Of a stretch of 11,019 nt of DNA, positions 6,820-11,019 are shown one piece after another (the stretch's first letter is position 1; each line of letters opens with the position of its first letter). A program made the translations under genes and the position numbers. The notes below the pieces were generated by a model. The model worked only from the letters and a program-made list of their open reading frames with translations, did not search any database and was not told the origin of the DNA. Source of the stretch: Clostridiales bacterium (GTDB lineage Bacteria; Bacillota; Clostridia; Lachnospirales; Anaerotignaceae); assembly GCA_018364635.1 (NCBI GenBank), contig JAGZLR010000059.1:1-11019 (forward strand), in the 5' to 3' direction.

Positions 6820-7578
6820 TTATTTCCATAAATAATTCATAAAAATTGGAATCTCTTGTTCCCAAGAGCTTTCTGAATGCTGTCCATGGAGATGAAGATA
6901 GGGATAAATAGAGATCTTTTTTTCTATTAACAACTGGAGAATTTCAACATTTCGACGACTTGCATAAGAAAAAGCATTCCAGTCGGCATCCTCGTGGCTG
7001 CCCCAGCTTAAATAAATTTTACTGTCCTCTGCCAATAAGGCTTGTTGAATTTCGTGCCGGAGAGAGGGCATACAAATCTCTAACGTGCAGGATAAACAGG
7101 CTGCTTTTGAAAACCACGCATTGTATCGAAGTACAGCGAATAAAGCCATCAGTCCGCCCATAGAACTTCCTCCAATGGCGGTATGTACCCGATCTTTTTT
7201 TGTAGGATAACTGTTGTCAATCATAGGTTTTAGTTCATAGACCAGCCAATCCATTAGGTCTTTTCCTCTGCCATCATAATCTTCCCAACCATGGATATGG
7301 CGGACAGGATAGGGACAAAACTCAACAAGCCGACGGTTTCCTTCATGATTGCATTCAATCCCCACAAGAATTACCTGACATGTTGCGGTTTTCATATATT
7401 CCTGAAACCCCCAGCACTTCCCATAAGTTGCATCCCTGTCATCAAAAAGATTATGTCCGTCAAAAAAATACATGACAGGATAGGTAAGGCCAGAGCTCTG
7501 ATAATCCTCTGGTAGATAGAGATGAAGTGTCCTATCCAATCCGAAAGGAGTGATGGTAACGATTTTTTTCTGAATCAT
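6820..7578 (-). CDS. Alpha/beta-hydrolase, esterase-D/Fes-like (COG2819-type)
   Basis: This 252-residue serine hydrolase has no signal peptide and is probably cytosolic. PVMYFFDGHNLFDD (34-47) is the usual strand and oxyanion region of the esterase-D/enterobactin-esterase-like family. The nucleophile elbow GGSSMGG (136-142) places the catalytic Ser at 139. YLSWGSHEDAD (189-199) is the region of the acidic member, and GQHSESSW (232-239) contains the catalytic His234. Family members hydrolyse esters or amides of small acyl or siderophore-like molecules, but the substrate here is unknown. The start ATG has a strong GGAGG (7583-7587) that overlaps the stop codon of the upstream gene, leaving a gap of only 9 nt. 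It is the third gene of the ATP-grasp operon. Confidence 0.88.
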   Translation of the reverse strand: MIQKKIVTITPFGLDRTLHLYLPEDYQSSGLTYPVMYFFDGHNLFDDRDATYGKCWGFQEYMKTATCQVILVGIECNHEGNRRLVEFCPYPVRHIHGWEDYDGRGKDLMDWLVYELKPMIDNSYPTKKDRVHTAIGGSSMGGLMALFAVLRYNAWFSKAACLSCTLEICMPSLRHEIQQALLAEDSKIYLSWGSHEDADWNAFSYASRRNVEILQLLIEKKISIYPYLHLHGQHSESSWEQEIPIFMNYLWK

Positions 7579-7587
7579 AGTTCCTCC

Positions 7588-8337
7588 TTATTGCTGCAAG
7601 GGCAGAAGTTTTTCCAAAAAATAGACGATCTGTTTTCTCCACCACAGCCAATCATGGGAAACGTCATAACCCCAATAGTCAAACCAGGCATGGATTCCTT
7701 TTTCTTTCAGCAGCCGATCAAATCCTCTTGTATATAAAAGCAGCTCGTCCTCCCACGGTCCTTGACCAATACAGATGATAATATCTCTTTTGTTATAGAG
7801 AGGAATATAAGGATGGTTATCCGGCATACCACGGATAAAATCCTCCGGCGAGTTTGCGTAGACCCTGTCGTCCATATAATCCCCAAAAAAGAGAGAAGCG
7901 CGATAAAAGCCACTAAGAGCGATCAGCGTATCAAAAATATCCGGTCTACGAAAAAAGAAATTCGCTGCATGATAAGCGCCCATACTGCAGCCGGTAGCCA
8001 TGACTGTTTGAAAGCTTCCTGTGATTTCCCAAACATAAGGCAACATTTCGTCCATGACATAGTGATACCACATCTCCTGCATTTCTATCCGGTATTCCTC
8101 TTTGTGATTGACATTAGACCAGCTTTCCAAGTCAATGCTGTCTGCGCAGACCACAGTGAGCTGTCCGTCATCGATCCAAGGATGGAGTGCATCGATCATG
8201 CCAAATCCGGCATAGTCCCAATGCCTGCCGTTTTGTGTTGGAAAAGCAAGCAATAGTTTTCCGCTATGACCATAGATGGAAAATGACATTTCTCGTTTTA
8301 GGTAGTGGCTGTAACCAGCATAGGTTTCGCTTTTCAT
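7588..8337 (-). CDS. Alpha/beta-hydrolase, esterase family (COG4947-type)
   Basis: This 249-residue hydrolase belongs to a family distinct from its downstream neighbour. The nucleophile elbow is ATGCSMGAYHA (114-124) with Ser118. QGPWEDE (192-198) probably carries the acidic residue, and the C-terminal GYDVSHDWLWW (223-233) with His228 is a family hallmark. There is no signal peptide or membrane helix. The biochemical substrate of this family is not established to my knowledge. A TTG at 8364 would lengthen the frame into the ATP-grasp gene, but the ATG at 8337 matches the usual N-terminus, with an AGGAAGAAGG stretch upstream. Only 4 nt separate it from the ATP-grasp stop codon, so the two are surely cotranscribed and probably act on the same product. 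Confidence 0.87.
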   Translation of the reverse strand: MKSETYAGYSHYLKREMSFSIYGHSGKLLLAFPTQNGRHWDYAGFGMIDALHPWIDDGQLTVVCADSIDLESWSNVNHKEEYRIEMQEMWYHYVMDEMLPYVWEITGSFQTVMATGCSMGAYHAANFFFRRPDIFDTLIALSGFYRASLFFGDYMDDRVYANSPEDFIRGMPDNHPYIPLYNKRDIIICIGQGPWEDELLLYTRGFDRLLKEKGIHAWFDYWGYDVSHDWLWWRKQIVYFLEKLLPLQQ

Positions 8338-8341
8338 TGTT

Positions 8342-9535
8342 TTAACCTTCTTCCTGCTGAACAAAGTGGATGAATTCCTTCATCGTATCCTCTTCTTTTA
8401 ATTTTGCTGTATACATTTGATTCCCCATAACGCTTGCCAATGCGTCAGGCATACGTTCGCACATGACAAGGGAGGAACTATATTTGTCCAGTATTTCTTG
8501 ATGGGTGTGTTTATAGTGTTTTTCATCACGACGGGAAGCATAGACACAGAAATATTTCTCTTTTGACATAGTCTGTCTATTTTGGTCGAAGACAATCATG
8601 TTGGCCCAAATAGAGTAGACATCTACGCTGTTGGCGTAATCGATCATATCAGGCGTATAGCCTCCTGCAGGTCGCATATTCGCTTCCAGTGCTACATAAT
8701 CGCCTTTTTTCCCCAGACCAGGCTTATCCTCTGTCAGTTTAAAAAATTCCAGATGGAAAAATCGGCTTTTTATACCAAAAGCTTTGAGAGCAGCGATGCC
8801 AACTTGACGTAGTTTTTCAGGAACATTTTTCACTGTCCAGTAGGCAAGATGATCCTTATTTTTGACAATGTCCATAATAGGGATTGGGAATACATTGCTT
8901 GCGTAAAAAATTGGTTCACAGTTAGAGTCACAGACGCCATCAAAGCTTTCAATGGTGCCGTGGATAAATTCTTCCATAATATATGATATTGGTTGCATGG
9001 AAGAAAAAAAGTCCTCTAAATCCTGTTCGTTTTTTAACTGATAGGTAAATTCAGCACCGCAGCCATTATCAGGTTTTACAATGACAGGATAATGAACAGT
9101 ACGAATAAATTCTTTTGCTTTTTCTATGGTGCTTACCATGTGATAGCGGGCAAAGGGGATATGGGCCTTTTGGTAACTTTCCTTCATTCTGCTTTTATAT
9201 TTGATTCGTCCAATCGCGTCGGTTTTCATACCTGTCGTAATATGAAAGTCTGTTCTTAGCCGGGCGTCTAATTCTAACCAATACTCATTGTTGGACTCCA
9301 ACCAATCAATTTTGCCATAACGGAAAGAAAAATATGCGACAGCACGAAATACTTCGCTGTAGTTTTCAAGTGATCCTACTTTATAATATTCTTTGAGAGA
9401 TTTTTTTAGGTTTCCATCTAGTGTGTCATAAGGTGCGTCTCCAATTCCTAAGACAGTTACGCCAAATCTTTGTAACCGTTCGCAAAAATTCCAGTAAGTT
9501 TTTGGGAAATTCGGTGAAATGAAAACAAAGTTCAT
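8342..9535 (-). CDS. ATP-grasp domain ligase (carboxylate-amine ligase type)
   Basis: This is a 397-residue ATP-grasp enzyme. An N-terminal pre-ATP-grasp Rossmann-like domain (about 1-100, starting FVFISPNFP) is followed by the ATP-binding lobes. VIVKPDNGCGA (151-161) holds the ATP-contacting Lys154, MEEFIHG (187-193) is the hinge acidic pair, and E263 (HLEFF) and E284/N286 in ALEANMRPAGG (282-292) are the metal-binding residues. A C-terminal extension of about 90 residues follows. Such enzymes activate a carboxylate as acyl phosphate and join it to an amine, hydroxyl or thiol. The true substrates are unknown. It is the first gene of a four-gene operon with two hydrolases and a reductase-like protein. 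The ATG has AAGGA (9546-9550) 10 nt upstream. Confidence 0.88.
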   Translation of the reverse strand: MNFVFISPNFPKTYWNFCERLQRFGVTVLGIGDAPYDTLDGNLKKSLKEYYKVGSLENYSEVFRAVAYFSFRYGKIDWLESNNEYWLELDARLRTDFHITTGMKTDAIGRIKYKSRMKESYQKAHIPFARYHMVSTIEKAKEFIRTVHYPVIVKPDNGCGAEFTYQLKNEQDLEDFFSSMQPISYIMEEFIHGTIESFDGVCDSNCEPIFYASNVFPIPIMDIVKNKDHLAYWTVKNVPEKLRQVGIAALKAFGIKSRFFHLEFFKLTEDKPGLGKKGDYVALEANMRPAGGYTPDMIDYANSVDVYSIWANMIVFDQNRQTMSKEKYFCVYASRRDEKHYKHTHQEILDKYSSSLVMCERMPDALASVMGNQMYTAKLKEEDTMKEFIHFVQQEEG

Positions 9536-9573
9536 AACCAGACCATCCTTTCTTTTGTTTTGTTCTTTCCTTC

Positions 9574-9594
9574 AATGCTTAAAAGTATTATAGC
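9574..9594 (-). promoter_or_regulatory. Extended -10 promoter of the ATP-grasp operon with overlapping palindrome
   Basis: Reading the minus strand, TGC TATAAT gives an extended -10, with TATAAT at 9592-9587. The -35 region is just T-rich, with no clear TTGACA. An imperfect palindrome, AATACTT TT AAGCATT (9589-9574, one mismatched pair), overlaps the -10 and the expected start site and may be an operator. The leader to the ATG is about 45 nt. Confidence 0.6.
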
Positions 9595-9624
9595 AGAAAA
9601 TTTGTGGTAAAAAAATAGAAAATG

Positions 9625-9651
9625 AAAAAAGCAGGTGTTAGAACCTGCTTT
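9625..9651 (-). terminator. Rho-independent terminator of icd
   Basis: On the minus strand AAAGCAGGT and ACCTGCTTT form a perfect 9-bp stem (9651-9643 with 9636-9628) around a 6-nt loop. The stem ends in the T-tract at 9630-9625. It lies 17 nt after the icd stop and before the promoter of the ATP-grasp operon, separating the two units. Confidence 0.85.
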
Positions 9652-9668
9652 AGAAACTTTGAAATGTA

Positions 9669-10880
9669 TTAGAGTAGTTTTTCTAACCGTTCATTAACAG
9701 CTAGAAGGAAAGCTTCTGTATCTACTTTAACTTTTTTTGGAAGTGTGGATAATGCTTCCAGATCTCCTGTCATGACGCCGTCTTCAATCGTCTGGATGGT
9801 AGCTTGTTCCAACAGGTCGGCAAATCTTGATAAGTCTTCCAGATGATCCAGTTCTCCTCTTTTTCGCAGAGCGCCGCTCCAGGCAAAAATTGTCGCTACA
9901 GAGTTTGTAGAAGTTTTTTCTCCCTTGAGATGCTTATAGTAGTGTCGCTGTACAGTACCATGGGCAGCCTCGTATTCATAGACGCCAGAAGGGGAGACTA
10001 AAACAGAGGTCATCATAGCAAGGCTTCCGTATGCGGTGGCAACCATATCACTCATGACATCGCCGTCATAATTTTTACATGCCCAAATGAAACCTCCATT
10101 GGAGCGAATAACACGTGCCACAGCATCATCAATCAATGTATAGAAATACTCCAGTCCAGCTGCTTCGTATTGTTCTTTATATTCCTTTTCAAAGATTTCT
10201 GCAAAAATATCTTTAAAATGGTGGTCATATTTTTTAGAAATGGTATCCTTTGTAGAGAACCATACATCCTGTTTTGTAGAAAGACCATAGTTGAAACAGC
10301 AGCGTGCAAAACTTTCGATTGAGGTATCTTTGTTGTGAACGCCCTGGATGATACCGTCACTGTCCTTAAAATCATAGATGGTTTGTCTAGACTCCAGGCC
10401 ATTTTTGTCAGTCACCACAAGTTCTGCTTTGGAACCTTGGCTAACAGACATTTCCGTGTTTTTATAGACATCGCCGTATGCATGACGGGCGAGGGTAATT
10501 GGTTTTGTCCAAGTTGGAATGTATGGCGTGATACCTTTTACTAAAATTGGTGTACGGAAAACAGTGCCATCTAATGCAGCACGAATAGTTCCATTTGGTG
10601 ATTTCCACATTTCTTTTAACTGATACTCTGTCATTCGTGCTGCGTTTGGTGTGATCGTCGCACATTTTACAGCTACGCCATATTTCTTTGTCGCTTCTGC
10701 GGAATCAATTGTCACCTGATCGTTTGTCTCGTTTCTGTATTCCAGTCCAAGATCATAGTACTCTGTTTTTAAATCGATATATGGGGTAAGCAGAATATCT
10801 TTAATCATTTTCCAGATAATTCTGGTCATTTCGTCGCCGTCCATTTCTACAAGAGGCGTTGTCATTTTAATTTTATCCAT
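9669..10880 (-). CDS. icd: NADP-dependent isocitrate dehydrogenase (homodimeric, eukaryotic-like type)
   Basis: This enzyme catalyses oxidative decarboxylation of isocitrate to 2-oxoglutarate with NADP+. The 403-residue protein matches the eukaryotic-type IDH1/IDH2 subfamily rather than the E. coli type. Features are MDGDEMTRIIW (N-terminus), the substrate segment KSPNGTIR with downstream GTVFR, KPITLARHAYGD, STKDTISKKYD, LIDDAVARVI, the metal and substrate segment FIWACKNYDGDV, and AAHGTVQRHY, whose Arg-His pair marks NADP preference. It ends close to the usual family C-terminus. The ATG at 10880 has AGGAG 8 nt upstream. An earlier in-frame ATG at 10916 lies inside the citrate synthase tail and has no ribosome site. 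The gene follows citrate synthase after 13 nt, which fits glutamate-directed carbon flow. Confidence 0.95.
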   Translation of the reverse strand: MDKIKMTTPLVEMDGDEMTRIIWKMIKDILLTPYIDLKTEYYDLGLEYRNETNDQVTIDSAEATKKYGVAVKCATITPNAARMTEYQLKEMWKSPNGTIRAALDGTVFRTPILVKGITPYIPTWTKPITLARHAYGDVYKNTEMSVSQGSKAELVVTDKNGLESRQTIYDFKDSDGIIQGVHNKDTSIESFARCCFNYGLSTKQDVWFSTKDTISKKYDHHFKDIFAEIFEKEYKEQYEAAGLEYFYTLIDDAVARVIRSNGGFIWACKNYDGDVMSDMVATAYGSLAMMTSVLVSPSGVYEYEAAHGTVQRHYYKHLKGEKTSTNSVATIFAWSGALRKRGELDHLEDLSRFADLLEQATIQTIEDGVMTGDLEALSTLPKKVKVDTEAFLLAVNERLEKLL

Positions 10881-10888
10881 GATTTTAT

Positions 10889-10893
10889 CTCCT
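10889..10893 (-). promoter_or_regulatory. Ribosome binding site that decides the icd start
   Basis: On the minus strand AGGAG directly follows the citrate synthase stop TAA and lies 8 nt before the ATG at 10880. It excludes the upstream ATG at 10916 as the main start. Confidence 0.85.
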
Positions 10894-11019
10894 TTATCGA
10901 TTGGTAATAGGGACATATGCCCGTTTTTTTGTGATTGATTTGTATGCAGGACGGATGATCCGTTTACCGGAGCTGATTTCTTCTAATCTATGAGCAGCCC
11001 AGCCTGTGATACGAGATAC
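10894..11019 (-). CDS. gltA: Citrate synthase, C-terminal 41 residues (5' part outside window)
   Basis: Reading down from 11019, the frame VSRITGWAAHRLEEI continues through KRIIRPAYKS to RAYVPITNR and stops with TAA at 10896-10894. The GW-AHR-LEE segment and the IIRPAY segment near the end are the conserved C-terminus of citrate synthase, which condenses acetyl-CoA and oxaloacetate. The piece is too short for the usual ORF length limits. It stands 13 nt before icd on the same strand, so the two form an operon for 2-oxoglutarate synthesis. The gene symbol (gltA or citZ) is by function only. Confidence 0.85.
   Translation of the reverse strand, partial: VSRITGWAAHRLEEISSGKRIIRPAYKSITKKRAYVPITNR

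Noticed and set aside
7762..8256. Plus-strand open frame of 164 codons opposite the COG4947-type hydrolase
   Set aside because: It lies antisense to a gene with clear catalytic motifs, has no ribosome site or recognisable domain, and is best explained as a shadow frame.
8338..8364. Longer COG4947-type hydrolase starting at TTG 8364
   Set aside because: It would overlap the ATP-grasp gene, and the added residues do not look like the family. The ATG at 8337 fits.
4312..9535. Exporter and ATP-grasp operon as one natural-product (ATP-grasp RiPP) cluster
   Set aside because: The operons converge on a shared terminator, have separate promoters, and no precursor peptide is visible. Adjacency is probably coincidental.
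10881..10916. Longer icd start at the ATG at 10916
   Set aside because: It has no ribosome binding site and overlaps the citrate synthase tail. A good AGGAG sits before the ATG at 10880.
1..11019. CRISPR arrays, tRNA or rRNA genes, transposons, integrase or attachment repeats
   Set aside because: I saw no regularly spaced repeats, cloverleaf-like sequence, transposase or recombinase motifs in any frame.

Overview
The window looks like a chromosomal segment of a low-GC anaerobic Firmicute, most likely a gut Clostridia/Lachnospiraceae-type organism. The evidence is the thiH-tenI thiamin arrangement, a MarR plus paired ABC exporter operon, a citrate synthase tail followed by a homodimeric NADP-type isocitrate dehydrogenase, strong AGGAGG ribosome binding sites and A/T-rich intergenic DNA. 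This placement rests on protein resemblance remembered from families, not on a search. I see no tRNA, rRNA, CRISPR array, insertion sequence or prophage gene.

Left part, plus strand (1-1872). The window opens inside thiH (2-iminoacetate synthase), which overlaps a ThiE/TenI-family gene that resembles the thiazole tautomerase TenI more than a true thiamin phosphate synthase. A HAD-family phosphatase follows with its own extended -10 promoter and ends at a hairpin terminator.

Middle part, plus strand (1949-6256). A strong promoter with an inverted repeat next to its -10 box drives a three-gene operon: a MarR-type regulator and two ABC half-transporters. The start of each transporter gene overlaps the end of the gene before it. 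The transporters carry complementary defects in their nucleotide-binding motifs, so they should form one asymmetric heterodimeric exporter, probably repressed by the MarR protein. A perfect 16-bp hairpin ends the operon and also serves the convergent operon.

Right part, minus strand (9592 down to 6258). A tightly spaced four-gene operon encodes an ATP-grasp ligase, two different alpha/beta-hydrolases of the esterase type and a small DHFR/RibD-like reductase. I know of no pathway for this set. It is the best candidate here for an undescribed system, possibly one that forms and then cleaves or transfers an amide or ester bond.

Far right, minus strand (11019 down to 9625). The last 41 codons of citrate synthase are followed after 13 nt by icd and a terminator. 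This is the oxidative arm of an (often incomplete) TCA cycle leading to 2-oxoglutarate and glutamate.
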